From: Mangifera indica
Taxonomy: Eukaryota > Streptophyta > Magnoliopsida > Sapindales > Anacardiaceae
Direction of reading: 5' to 3'
Assembly: GCF_011075055.1 (NCBI RefSeq)
Contig: NC_058155.1
Location: 8,899,537 to 8,963,536, forward strand
Length of the DNA stretch: 64,000 nt
This document shows positions 36,743 through 47,350 of the stretch, piece by piece. Position 1 is the stretch's first letter. Each line of letters opens with the position of its first letter. The notes beneath the pieces were generated by a model. It saw only the letters and a list, made by a program, of their open reading frames with translations. It was not told where the DNA came from and ran no database searches. The position numbers were made by a program, and so were the translations under genes.

Positions 36743-37552
36743 TCTCCCAATGTTGCCATGAAGTAGATGGGAGCCCAAGAAACACGGTTCCCTTTGCATT
36801 CGGGGCATCTAGCAGCTCAGGGTTCTCCGAGGCATGGCCCCAACCAGGCCAAACAGCATCAACATGTGTAATCTCTGCCACCTATGCTACCAGAAATATC
36901 AACAATGAAAATTGTAAAATCATGTCTCCTGAGACTGGAATAATCTATTGATCTTCAGTATCAGATAGCTGAATAGGCAACTCATTTCTTTTGTAAAAAA
37001 TTTTTAGCTCAGCAAAGTATAACCTTTAAATCACTAAATTGTATTTATATTGAAAGCATGCAATCAGCAATGTAACTTAATGAAATTTCTGGCTCAAATT
37101 GTCTTTCTTAACCCAAGTTGGTTTATCTTCTTCAAGGACACTATTGAAAGTGGATATATTTATGGATTCTAATATACTCACCTCTACGATGAGCTGCACG
37201 TTAGCATAGTTATTGTTGTTTGTCCCACCAGGAACTTCAACAAACTGATCCGCAATTCTTATATGCTTTGCATTGATTTTCATATCCTCAGGAGTAGCCA
37301 TGGCAACCAATAGGATTGCTTTCTCTGTGCCAAAGGTTCATAAGCCCATGTCCTAATGCTACACATAAATTTGACAGCCGCCATTCCATTGTTTGCAATT
37401 AAAATACTATGAATTGGCTTCTTCCCTCCAAGGGTATGACAGAATTCATCAACTTCAGATTTATTAGCGGGGTTTCTAATTGGAATTACCCCATTCATTA
37501 ATCCATTGGCATGCCCAACTGCCATTAGCAATTTCCTTTGGGCCTCTGACAT

Positions 37553-38640
37553 TCTGCAATACCAAAAATGGTAAGGTCAATCTGCTGGAAGCAGTTTGAT
37601 AATTATAAAATCAAGTTGTTCTCATCAGATTGGTTTTTGACAGATTTATACAAATGATTTAAATAAAATTATTCCAACTCTTAGCTTCCACCTGTTTATT
37701 TTAGAGAATGATAAGAGTTGAACTTTAACCCCAAATCAAACTTACCAAAAGCAGGCTCAATCCATCAGCAAAGGTGAACTTCTAAGTAGAAAACAGTCAA
37801 GGTACAAAGGCTGAGTTTGAAATTACAAAAGTGGATTCGGAATTAAACTCCAATTGTGTGACACTATAACACATTTCTTCAGTGGAAACAAATTTTGTAT
37901 GCTTACGTATATACAATTCCAAGTATATTCCGAGTCTACTGGCATACTAATGAAGCATCCATTCGATGTGCAACGAATCAAATTCAACCATTTCTGCTGT
38001 AAAAGTCCCTTCTATATTCCCTGGTGGCTTCAAATCGATAGCATAAAAGACAACCAATAGTATGACAAGCCTGAAAGATTAACGTATGTATCAAGACAAA
38101 GATCATCGTTATGGAGCTAGGTTCACAAAAACGTTGATTTCAACGAAAAAGTTTTCGCTTTAAAAAAGGAGTGTGAGCACTTGAAACCCCATTAACTCAA
38201 CAAAAGGGAAGAAGTATATTGTAAAATATCAAGTACAAATCAAAGAAGCTTCAAACCCAATTCAGAGTCACATACACCTAGCATACTCAGCCTACAAACA
38301 CCATGATTACAAAAAATAAAATTAGAAACCCTGTTGTAAATAGAGTGAGGAAGTAATGAACCTGAAAAGTGAAACAAAATTCGAGAAGCTGGGATCAAAT
38401 TGGGTTCAAACTCTGTTTCTGGATATAAAGCTTTAGAGAGAAAGAGAGAATTGGAAATGGAACTAAGACAAAACAGAAATTAGTTAAGCATTTGTTTCTG
38501 GATCCCTTGAAGAGGTTAATGTTACAAAGATGAAGAGTTAATATATTAGCAAGAAAGTGAAGTAACAGTTTTAAGTAGGATGCAGAGAGGTAGGTTTGAG
38601 TTAACGAAGGAGGGGCTGCTGAGTTTTAACAGCCTTTAAT
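37553..38640 (-). promoter_or_regulatory. 5' leader and promoter remnant of the ACCase pseudogene
   Basis: An AG acceptor (GCAG before AATG at 37553) shows that the ACCase start codon follows a leader intron. A matching donor is plausible at about 38360 (TTTTCAG followed by GTTCATTAC on the minus strand). The upstream promoter would be near 38500-38640. The leader is inferred from splice signals only. Confidence 0.45.
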
Positions 38641-38789
38641 GAGTTCGCTTGCACGTGGTGCCTGCCTCTGCCACACCGCACAACAACACAAACACCTCTT
38701 TCTTCCCTCTCCTCCTCCTCCTCCTTCTCCTTCTTCTTCAACTTCAACTTGCTGGCATTTACAAGTACTCTTCTACACTCTATATATAT

Positions 38790-39023
38790 ATGCTCGTTTT
38801 TGGCTCGGTTCGGCTCGTTTTTCATATCAAAATGATATCGTTTTGTGTATATATGGATCAAAACGACGTCGTTTTGTATAAAAAAATTTTAAAAAAATCT
38901 GTCCTGCCAAGCCGAGCCAGCTCGAGCTCGTTTGAGCCGAGTAGAGCCCGGCTCGTTTCAGGCTCGAACTGAGCAGAGCAAAGCCCGAGCTCGAGCTGGC
39001 TCGGCTCGAATCCAGCCCTAGCG
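38790..39023. repeat. MITE-like repeat with GGCTCG arrays and ACGACGTCGTTTTG core, copy 2
   Basis: The right end GGCTCGAATCCAGCCCTAG mirrors the left end of copy 1 (GGCTGGATTCGAA). The interior has many GGCTCG/CGAGCC words and the palindromic core AAAACGACGTCGTTTT at about 38860-38876. Related to 13152-13475 and 47090-47350. Confidence 0.6.
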
Positions 39024-40273
39024 CCAACAACCCTCTATGGTCTGGATGACGAATTCTAAATTTTGGTTGATCATACGTAACAAATTTAATAATAATTAAA
39101 AAAAAAAAAGGGATTTGTGTTTGCATATAGAATAGAGGAATGGAATATTTCGTGGGAGGGTTAATGGTTGGTAGTTAGGTCCATACAAGCCAATTTTTTT
39201 TGGTTTATTGGGTAAATTTTTAAAATAGGAGACTTCATCCGTATTGATTATACGAATAAATCTGAGATAAAATAATTAGACTTACAATTACTATAATAAG
39301 TAAGTTTAAGATAAAATTTTAATGTTTGACTAGTTTTATTAACCTAAACAATATCTTTATTACCTTTTAATTTTGATGTGTCTCCGCATATCACATGACA
39401 TCAATTACTTTATGTTTGATAGCTACTTTTGTTATATATGGGGTGGGACATGGTTGATATCCCAAGGGATTAAACTTTTCGAATATTATTGGTGTGATAC
39501 GAGAATACTATATGAAGCAGTTCCTTCACATTTGGGTGGAAGGAAGGATAAATCGAAATAATGTATTAACATGAGGCTTGTTCAAATATTGTTTGTACGA
39601 GAATACTAGATGAAGTAGTTCCTTCACATTTAAAGCTCAAAATTGACGACTTGGACCAGTTGATACTGTTCCAATTTTTCCTTGTCATGGGTGTTTGCCC
39701 AACATGAGTTTATTGCTACATAAAACATATATATTAAAGAGTATAAAAATAAAGGCTAGATTTTGATTTTATCATCGTGCAACACTGTTTTATCAGTGTA
39801 ATGAGAAGTGCAAAAAATTCATAAAAAACACATAGAAAATATATTATAGACAGAAGAGAGACGGAAGGATGAAATTTTTCTGATCATATTAAACAAGTGA
39901 AATCTTGAAACACGAATATAATAATCAGTTTTATAATCATATACCACATATGTTAAGAAGAATGACTATTATTAGCAGGCTGAACTAAACCCCACCAACA
40001 CATATACTTCTTCCACATCTAATATTGAAACTTCCATGCCTTCTTCACTTTCAAGTTTTACATGGGTGCTTTCAACATTTTTCACTCATATGTGCTGCTA
40101 GATGTTTGTTTCCTAGCCTATGGTTCTTCTATGTTTTCCCTTTAAAATGATTAAGAAGATTGAGCATAAAACAGAAAACCCAAACCAGAAGTGTCATACA
40201 TAATAGTGGGAAAAAGATGAACCAAAACTAAGACGGGGGCAGATTAAATACCACCAAGAAATCATCAAAATCC
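39024..40273. other. intergenic; short direct repeat
   Basis: No gene. A phrase near TACGAGAATACTATATGAAG followed by AGTTCCTTCACATTT occurs twice, at about 39497 and 39596, roughly 100 bp apart. The LTPG 3' untranslated region lies at the right end. Confidence 0.45.
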
Positions 40274-40990
40274 TCACATCCTAAACAACAAAGCAACAAC
40301 CACACTCATAATAATAACTTCCAAGGAAGCACAAGTGCTGTATGTTCCACCATGTGCTGACGGTTCCCGTGCTGGAGCTTGGCCGGAGGGCTCCGAAGGT
40401 GGTGGCGTTGGAGTCTTCTCCGGTGGTGACGGCGGGTTAACTGCACCCAGTAGAAATATTAGAAAATGGCTTCTCTAACACAAACAATATTATAAATACA
40501 AAATTATAACACATACCGGGAGCTCCACCCGGAGGGGAAGCAACTGCATTAAAAAATAAATAATAAATATGTTTAATAAACATGCAAAGAAAATATGGCA
40601 AGATTAGAGAAATAAGATATTAAACTCACTGCTGCATTTGCTAATGGGGGAAGCAGAAACCCCACAGGCCCAAGATAGGGTTGCAGCCTTAGTCATGTTC
40701 AAATCAATGCCCAAAGAAGCACTGCTCTTCAATGCTTCACAAATGCAACCAGCATTTACTCTCAGCACCGATTTAAATGCAGTGCAGCAAGAAGGGTCTG
40801 GCTTTGCATCTTCGCCGCCTTTACTCAAAAATGGAACACAGTTTGCCATGTTATAAATGATTGTGGAGCAATCCGTACTTGTTGATGATGGAGAAGGAGC
40901 CGGTGGTTCAGGGGTTGTAGGAGAACCACTGGCCACCGCAGCCAGTGTATTTGCTAACAGTAAGCAGTTTGCCAAGAGGATTTTCGCCAT
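40274..40990 (-). CDS. LTPG: GPI-anchored non-specific lipid-transfer protein (LTPG)
   Basis: Three exons, 40990-40630, 40543-40517 and 40440-40274, join in frame to give 184 residues. The order is signal peptide (about 1-20), proline/serine-rich linker, eight-cysteine lipid-transfer domain, proline-rich spacer and a hydrophobic C-terminal tail suited to GPI anchoring. The eight cysteines are visible at about 41, 51, 68, 69, 82, 84, 109 and 119, with the CC and CxC spacing of the family. LTPG proteins sit on the outer plasma membrane or wall and help export cuticle lipids; the role here is inferred. Frame and splice sites are intact. Confidence 0.93.
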
Positions 40991-42639
40991 TGTTGTTTAT
41001 AAATGCAGCCGCCAAAGTTAATATTTAAGAAGGGTAATTTTAAGTGTCAAATGTAGTTTTATATCAGAAGATAACATATCGGTTTAAAATTCTCCTGGCT
41101 CCTGCTATCTCTCTACAAGAGGTCAAGTTCCCTACTAAAACGGGGAAGTTATTGATTAGTTCTGATTATTATCTCTTTTTTCATCCAATCAAACTAAACT
41201 AAGTCAACACACTATAGTATTTTGGGGTAAATTTTAGCAAGCTATTGTTGCTATTCACTAATAAGAATGTACATATTTTAAACTTTTTGGCATTGGGTAT
41301 TATTGTTGGACCACTTATTTTAAGTGATTAATCCAAATTATTAATCTTCCACACTATATTTATGTTGATACAGAATAATACTTATTTCACCAAACTTATG
41401 AAAACGACATTAAATAAACAACTAACCACTAATTAGCATCAAATTACTCAATTAACGACTAATTAGTGTCAAATTATTTAATCAACTACTCAGCATGTTG
41501 TCTATCCATAGATCTATTTATAATACAAATAAAAGTTTCTTCTTCCAAAGATAACGAGGATGTAACGTGGTACAATCTAACTCAACATAGTCGGGATTAT
41601 CTTCTTATTGTGTCTAGTGTCTATATATGAAAGCTATCACATTTTGCCAAATTGTGGGCATTCAATTATATTTAGAATTAAAATTGTTAGATCAATATGG
41701 TGTTCATATATAATTATACGTCTTTGCATTAATGAGACAAGGAGATCAACTTTGAAAATTTCTTAGATTATTACAGGTAAAATATTAATTTAGCCGCTAA
41801 ATTTTTCATTGACACTTTTTTGATTTCATTATTTCTTTATTGAGTATTTTATATTTTATTTTTATTCAATATTAACTTGTCTATGTTTTATTTTTGAAAA
41901 GGTATGAAATGATTAAGACCCGAAGACAAATTTATTAGATTCATAAATAATAATAATTGATACTGTGTTACCATTAACAAATAATTAAATAAAATAACTA
42001 TAACATTGACTCTCGAACAACAAGTCAAATTATGTTAAAAATATTTTGTTTGCCTTACTCACTCACATGGAATCATCCACTCACCACAATCACTTCAACT
42101 GATATAGTGGACACAAAATTGCTTTGCTAAATCCAATTATCTTAACTCCTCAATATCTATAGATTATCTTCCTATTTTTCATGTGTTTATATAGGAAAAC
42201 CATCCCTTCTTACTAAATTGAGATTATGTAATAGACGTAATTATTATATTTTCATAAATTTAGAATATGGGTAAAATCTGTATATTCATTTTTATATTGG
42301 GAATACTTCGATATCATGTCTACCTGTAACTTTAGTTCTTTATCCTATAAATATAAAGTATTTTATGTACAAAGGATAGGAAGGACCGAGGAGAAAGAAC
42401 TGTTTGGGGGGGGGGGGGGGGGGGGGGGTGAACCAATACAACCAAGGCAATCAAACAATAATTTCCACCAAGAACTACCCTTGCACTTTTGGCAACAACA
42501 AAATCTTTCCCAAGAGGTCAAGAATCCCACACAAAGCCAATCCCTAATTCACTCCCCAAAGGATATATATTTTCGGCCTCAACAATATATTTAAAGTGTG
42601 CCAACACGAGTGATTGAGTGACATTTATTTATTTATTTT
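40991..42639. other. intergenic; G23 homopolymer
   Basis: AT-rich, no supported gene. A run of 23 consecutive G residues occupies 42406-42428, exceptional in this AT-rich setting. The 92-codon frame that spans it (42316-42594) is not recognised. Confidence 0.5.
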
Positions 42640-42775
42640 TGGAGTGAAACATGTGAGGGAGTGTGTAAGATCCTTTCTAACATATTTTACAAGTTACAAT
42701 CATGTCATCATGCCAAAATAAAAGTTCTACTAAAAGTGATGATTTGAGGACAAATCATTTTAAAGAGAGGGGGAA
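42640..42775 (+). mobile_element. 3' end of an LTR-retrotransposon interior with polypurine tract
   Basis: The frame reading SDDLRTNHFKERGND just before the LTR resembles the C-terminal end often seen in plant Ty3-type polyproteins (DLRTNPF-like). It is followed by the purine-rich run AAAGAGAGGGGGAA (42762-42775), a polypurine tract abutting the LTR start. The rest of the polyprotein is missing upstream. Confidence 0.6.
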
Positions 42776-43614
42776 TGATGTGATCCATGGAAGACCAAGA
42801 ACATGTGATCTAATAATAAAAAACTATGACAAGAGTGTGGTCGGCTGTATAACACTGAAAACATTGAAGACATAAGCTGAAGGTAAAAAGCATGATGTGG
42901 CAATCAAAGATGACGTGGAGAGCATCAAACACATAGAAAATGATATGGCACATCCTTGGTGACGTTTTTACTTGACAAAATATGAAATGGAAGCTTAATT
43001 AGGCAAAAATTCATGTGAAGAAAGCAAGGGAATTCAATTGAAGTTCAATTTCCTAGTATTTCTAGTTTTCTAGTTGTTTAGGTGTTTTATTTGTCTTAGG
43101 AGTCTTTGTTTTATTTTCTTTAGGAATTATAATTGAATTAGGATTATTATTTTATTTAGATTGAGATTATTATTATCTTAATGTTAATCTAATATATTAT
43201 TATCCTATTCAGACTAGGGCTATAAATATCAATGTAACCTTGGGATAGAGGATACACAATGGCTTAATAAAATTATGAGATCTTTTTCTTAGTTCTTTTG
43301 AGAACTCATGAATTTATCAAAAATATTTTCTTTTGGCATTCAAATATGACTTATCACTCTCCTTCTTTTCTATTCTAGAGTGTGGCGTCAACTCATACCT
43401 TTGGTTCATGTTAATTATAGACATCGGGTCATTGTTTTTATATTTTTGGTTCATGATTATCCATAATCATTGGGTCAAGGGTTTTTTTATAATTTTGGTT
43501 CGTGTCAATTATAGGCATTGGATCAAGGTTAATTACGTGACGAAACCGATTCAATCCTGGAAAAATATCTTCTTGAGTGTTGGGTTTTGTGTCAAATCGT
43601 CAAGGTTCGCATCA
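42776..43614 (+). mobile_element. Ty3-like LTR (839 bp)
   Basis: Begins TGATGTGATCC and ends GGTTCGCATCA. A TATAAATA box at 43221-43228 and an AATAAA signal at 43266-43271 mark the U3/R boundary region. It is preceded by a polypurine tract and followed two bases later by a primer-binding site, so it has interior-type sequence on both sides. Confidence 0.75.
43221..43228 (+). promoter_or_regulatory. LTR TATA box
   Basis: TATAAATA inside the LTR. Transcription would be expected to start about 30 bases downstream, near 43250-43262, which is where the large inverted repeat begins. Confidence 0.55.
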
Positions 43615-44825
43615 GTTGGTATCAGAGCCGAGTTGAATCAGGTTTCGTATCTATCTTTCTTGTGTTTTCGAGTAGGAATTCTCTTCTTCATTAGTTGTGA
43701 TTTCGTTTTCGTTTTTTTTATTGTGTTTTGGTGTCCTTGTTTCCGTCAAATTCTTGAATTCTTGATTGTCTTTTGGTGTCCTTGTTTCCATCAAATTCTT
43801 AAATTCTTGATTGTGTTTTTAGTGTCCTTGTTTCCATCAAATTCTTGAATTTGGATTAACCTTGGAATAGTCAAATTCTAGGTTGTGTGGGTGTCTAATT
43901 GTCTTCTTGATTGATCCAAAAAATAAAAAAAACGAAATAAATATATTGTTAATCTAATTTAACTTTTCTAGGTCCCTATCTTCCTTACTTGTATGTAGGG
44001 TCTCATAGTTTATTTATGAGGTTCGCATCAGTTGCTCTGATACCAACTGATGCGAACCTCATAAATAAACTATGAGACCCTACATACAAGTAAGGAAGAT
44101 AGGGACCTAGAAAAGTTAAATTAAATTAACAATATATTTATTTCGTTTTTTTTTTTTTTGGATCAATCAAGAAGACAATTAGACACCCACACAACCTAGA
44201 ATTTGACTATTCCAAGGTTAATCCAAATTCAAGAATTTGATGGAAACAAGGACACTAAAAACACAATCAAGAATTCAAGAATTTAAGAATTTGATGGAAA
44301 CAAGGACACCAAAAGACAATCAAGAATTCAAGAATTTGACGGAAACAAGGACACCAAAACACAATAAAAAAAACGAAAACGAAATCACGACTAATGAAGA
44401 AGAGAATTCCTACTCGAAAACACAAGAAAGATAGATACGAAACCTGATTCGACTCGGCTCTGATACCAACTGATGTGAACCTTGACAATTTGACACAAGA
44501 CCCAACACTCAAGAAGATATTTTTTTCAGGATTGAATCGATTTCGTCACGTAATTAACCTTGACCCAATGCCTATAATTGACACGAACCAAAATTATAAA
44601 AAACCCTTGACCCAATGATTATGGATAATCATGAACCAAAAGTATAAAAACAATGACCCGATGTCTATAATTAACATGAACCAAAGGTATGAGTTGACGT
44701 TACACTCTAGAATAGAAAAGAAGGAGAGTGATAAGTCATATTTGAATGCCAAAAGAAAATATTTTTGATAAATTCATGAGTTCTCAAAAGAACCAAGAAA
44801 AAGATCTCATAATTTTATTAAGCCA
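43260..44825. repeat. 1.57-kb near-perfect inverted repeat (LTR R-U5, primer site, leader)
   Basis: Left arm 43260-44034 and right arm 44044-44825 are inverse copies with few differences, separated by only 9 bases (CTCTGATAC). The left arm contains the LTR from near its expected RNA start through U5, the primer-binding site and about 400 bases of leader. Within each arm is a short tandem repeat of about 48 bases carrying GGTGTCCTTGTTTCC (left arm about 43716-43855). The centre reads GGTTCGCATCAGTTG, 9-base loop, CAACTGATGCGAACC. A transcript across it would fold into a very long hairpin. Confidence 0.92.
43617..43629 (+). promoter_or_regulatory. LTR-element primer-binding site (initiator-Met tRNA)
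   Basis: TGGTATCAGAGCC, complementary to the 3' end of plant initiator methionine tRNA, starts two bases after the LTR end. An inverse copy (GGCTCTGATACCA) lies in the right arm at about 44457-44469, and a shorter one (CTCTGATACCA) at the palindrome centre. Confidence 0.85.
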
Positions 44826-44867
44826 GGAATTCTTTTGTAATTGTAACCAATACTCAGTTAACATTAA

Positions 44868-45341
44868 AAGGGCGTTGGTTTTGGTAATGTTTTATTACCA
44901 AAATAGAAAGATTACCTTGAAGATATATTACTTAGAAGATTACTGGGTATAAATGATTACTATGTTTGATAAAATTTGGTAGGTATAAATAATTATTTTA
45001 TTTGATTAAAAGTAATAAAAAATTACTAGTAAATTATTTTACTTGAATGCCCTTGAATATAATTATTTTTAAATATTTTTTATATTATTTTTCATATTAA
45101 TTAAAAATAAATTTATTTTTGTCTCATAAAATTAATAAATAATAATATAATTATAATAAAATCAAGATTACAATTTTTAAATACCTAAGGTGAAGATGGT
45201 AATCAGATTATCACTTATATTACCTATCACATCAGTATTGGTAATAGAAGATTACTATAATATTTTATTACTAATAAACTAAATAAGGGAATAAAAGATA
45301 GATTGCTAAAGTAATATTCAAAAACTGAAATCAAACGCCCC
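44868..45341. mobile_element. PIF/Harbinger-like MITE, copy 3
   Basis: Begins AAGGGCGTTGGTTTTGG and ends AAATCAAACGCCCC. Flanked by TAA at 44865-44867 and 45342-45344. Interior closely matches copy 2 in the MADS-box intron. It lies only 42 bases beyond the end of the large inverted repeat. Confidence 0.85.
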
Positions 45342-45344
45342 TAA

Positions 45345-46790
45345 CAGAGACGAAAATAGCATACAGTATGCGTAAATAGCTGCCTATAGAACTGGGGACT
45401 AAAATTTGGGCCGTCATCTACGGCTTCCAAAGCATGATGGGCTGGTCTCAAGTACAGGTTTGCGCATGTAAATATTCAATAAATGGGAAGATACGAACCA
45501 TAGCATAACACAGTGGTATCTAACAATTGATGGTCAATTGAGTTTAAAATCAAGAAGCGGCCTATTTTGATCCATAGTGTTGAAGCCTTAAAATTAATAT
45601 GACGACAGTCCCAACCAAAAAGATCCTTGAGGATTTATTGGCATACTTCATATATTTTGGATTTAGAATAAATGTAAAGTTTATTATATAATCCCAACTT
45701 TGTATAGCTCAGAATTTTGGTTTCAAATGATATAATAGTCAAATTACGTATCGTATCGTGTATTGAAAACTTAATTTTTTATATTGTGTATCAAATATTG
45801 TATTATATGATACAGTTTTATTAGGGGTATTTCAACCACAAGGCATACGCAATATAACCGAGGGTATAGTGAAAGAGGATTATAGCATTCATGCATAAAT
45901 TAGTCAGATGCTAAAATCATTCCTTTAATGATTCCAAGACAGGACGAAACCTATGATACTAAGTTTTAATGTAAGTGCATACAAGACTAATCCTCAACGA
46001 GACAATATTGAGGATAATATTGAGGATACTGCACATACGAATAAAAAATTTTAGCCAATGACATTATACATAAAAAATGAAGTTGCTTTGAGTTGATCTA
46101 GCTAGAAGTATCTCCATGGCAATGGCAATTCATCATCAAATGTGAAGAATTTTTAACTAGATTGATTTACTGTCAAAATGAAAAGGGAACACAAAGCACC
46201 AAATGAAGATAACAGAAAAAAAAAAAGAATATATGCGATTATATGGAGAACAGAGGAACTGATGCAAATATGCCAATAAATATTTGCTGGTGTAAAATCA
46301 TAAAAGAGAATAATTATCGATAAAATCGTAGGGTTAGTAAAATTAGTAAAGTATTAAAATTTTAAAACTGAAAATCTGATTTTAAACTTTTACTATATTT
46401 ATAAAATCTTGATTTATCTGATATAGTGATTACATATATTAAATTTATATATCTAACAAATATGGATAAATCTCTAATTATAAAAATAATAATTATTATT
46501 ATTATTATCAATAAATTTGTGAAAGGAAGAAAAATATCTATTTAATAAATAGGGATAGGTTCACAATTAAAAAAAATTTATTATTATTATTATCGATAAA
46601 TTTGTGAAAGGAAGAAGAGAAGGGAGTGATTGTGAAAGATTAGAAATCTTGTGGCGCCAACGTTTGGCCCAATTTTCTGGTGGTCCCACTTGACCACCGA
46701 AATCAGTTAAATGAATCTTTTTCATTTTAATTTATGCTTGTGCTTGTGCAAGGTGGGCCTCAGATTCCATTCGTCACCATCCACTTTCTT
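45345..46790. other. intergenic, AT-rich
   Basis: No gene seen. 45720-45830 repeats the AT-rich family at 6675-7045. A phrase of about 60 bases ending ATAAATTTGTGAAAGGAAGA is present twice at about 46490 and 46575. Confidence 0.45.
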
Positions 46791-46799
46791 ATTTTGCCA

Positions 46800-47085
46800 A
46801 GGCCTAATGAATACAGTTTCCGCCCAAACTTTCATAAATCGATTTTTTATCTTTATGTTTGAAAAGTTTATTTTTCCACCTGTTTATTAAATTAATTAAT
46901 AAAATCTATTAATTTTTTTTATAAAATTGATGAAAAATAAAAAATACACAATATCTTTATTGAGGCTAACTAACAATTATCCCCCCAAAATTTATAAAAT
47001 TTTTATCCATTTTAAAAATATGATTGTTCCTCTTTCACTATCGTCACTCTTGTTTTGTCGTCAGCCAGTTTTTAAATATCTCATG
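46800..47085. repeat. left end of a GGCC-type MITE relative (truncated)
   Basis: GGCCTAATGAATAC, then CCGCCCAAACTTTCAT and TTTATTTTTCCACCTGTTT, parallel the left end of the element at 49484. No matching right end was found; another repeat starts at about 47090. Confidence 0.4.
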
Positions 47086-47089
47086 TATG

Positions 47090-47350
47090 ATTAAATTCGA
47101 ACCGAGTTCAAAACAAGTCAACTTTAAATAAACTCGAGCTTGCTTGTCAAAGTTTATAAATAAAAAATTTTGATATAAAACGACGTCGTTTTGATCAATA
47201 TATATTAAAACAACGTCGTTTTAATAACGAATTAATTAAAAACTCGAATCAAACTCAAGCTGAGTTTAAGCTCAAGCATAACGAGCTTGACGAGCCCGAG
47301 CTCTATTATTATTAACTCAAGCTCAGTTCTGTTCGAATCCAATCCTAATT
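47090..47350. repeat. MITE-like repeat with ACGACGTCGTTTTG core, copy 3
   Basis: Left ATTCGAACCGAGTTC and right GTTCGAATCCAATCCTAA are inverse, and the centre has AAACGACGTCGTTTTGATC and AACAACGTCGTTTT. It belongs with 13152-13475 and 38790-39023. Confidence 0.55.

Larger units (their letters stand above)
35535..36747 (-). mobile_element. small LTR element (TRIM-like) inserted in ACCase exon
   Basis: The element proper is 35540-36742 (1203 bp). It is flanked by an exact 5-bp duplication, TCTCC, at 35535-35539 and 36743-36747. Two direct terminal repeats of about 296 bp (35540-35835 and 36446-36742) begin TGTTAG and end CTAACA or a near match. Next to the minus-strand 5' LTR is a primer-binding-like sequence, TTGTATTAGAGCATTCGATC, at about 36444-36423, similar to the methionine-initiator tRNA site. 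A purine-rich tract lies before the other LTR. The roughly 610-bp interior is low-complexity purine-rich DNA with no retroviral-type genes, so it is non-autonomous. It splits the ACCase exon between the codons of LGD and KI. Confidence 0.88.
30625..37552 (-). pseudogene. ACC1: homomeric acetyl-CoA carboxylase, truncated 5' half
   Basis: Coding exons match the plant multifunctional ACCase in order: 37552-37182 ([32 protein letters not shown]), 36881-36743 plus 35534-35468, 35358-35198 (ATP-grasp loop WGGGGKGIRKV), 34954-34862, 34767-34672, 34486-34313, 33924-33831, 33701-33514, 33419-33369, 33292-33253, 32952-32828, 32682-32600, 32509-32435, 32358-32280, about 32189-32103, 31227-31141, 31054-30863 (biotin site EVMKMCM) and 30790-30625. 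Biotin carboxylase and biotin-carrier regions are present; the carboxyltransferase half is absent. Breaks: frameshift near 37337; stops at 34762-34764, 34747-34749, 34316-34318 and 32870-32872; an internal deletion in the exon near 32120; loss of about 11 residues before 32682; and an LTR element in the second exon. The gene normally makes cytosolic malonyl-CoA; this copy cannot. Confidence 0.93.

Noticed and set aside
30625..37552. Functional ACCase isoform lacking the carboxyltransferase, as in the plastid multi-subunit enzyme
   Set aside because: Several nonsense codons, frameshifts and an LTR insertion in exons rule out a full-length product.
38639..39126. Overlapping frames on both strands
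   Set aside because: They fall in a GGCTCG/CGAGCC-rich MITE and a CTC/CTT repeat; composition explains them.
43333..43848. 171-codon open frame rich in aromatic residues
   Set aside because: It lies in the LTR U5 and leader, and its repeats (FWCPCF...) are translations of a tandem repeat; the mirrored arm gives the same peptide on the other strand. Not a gene.
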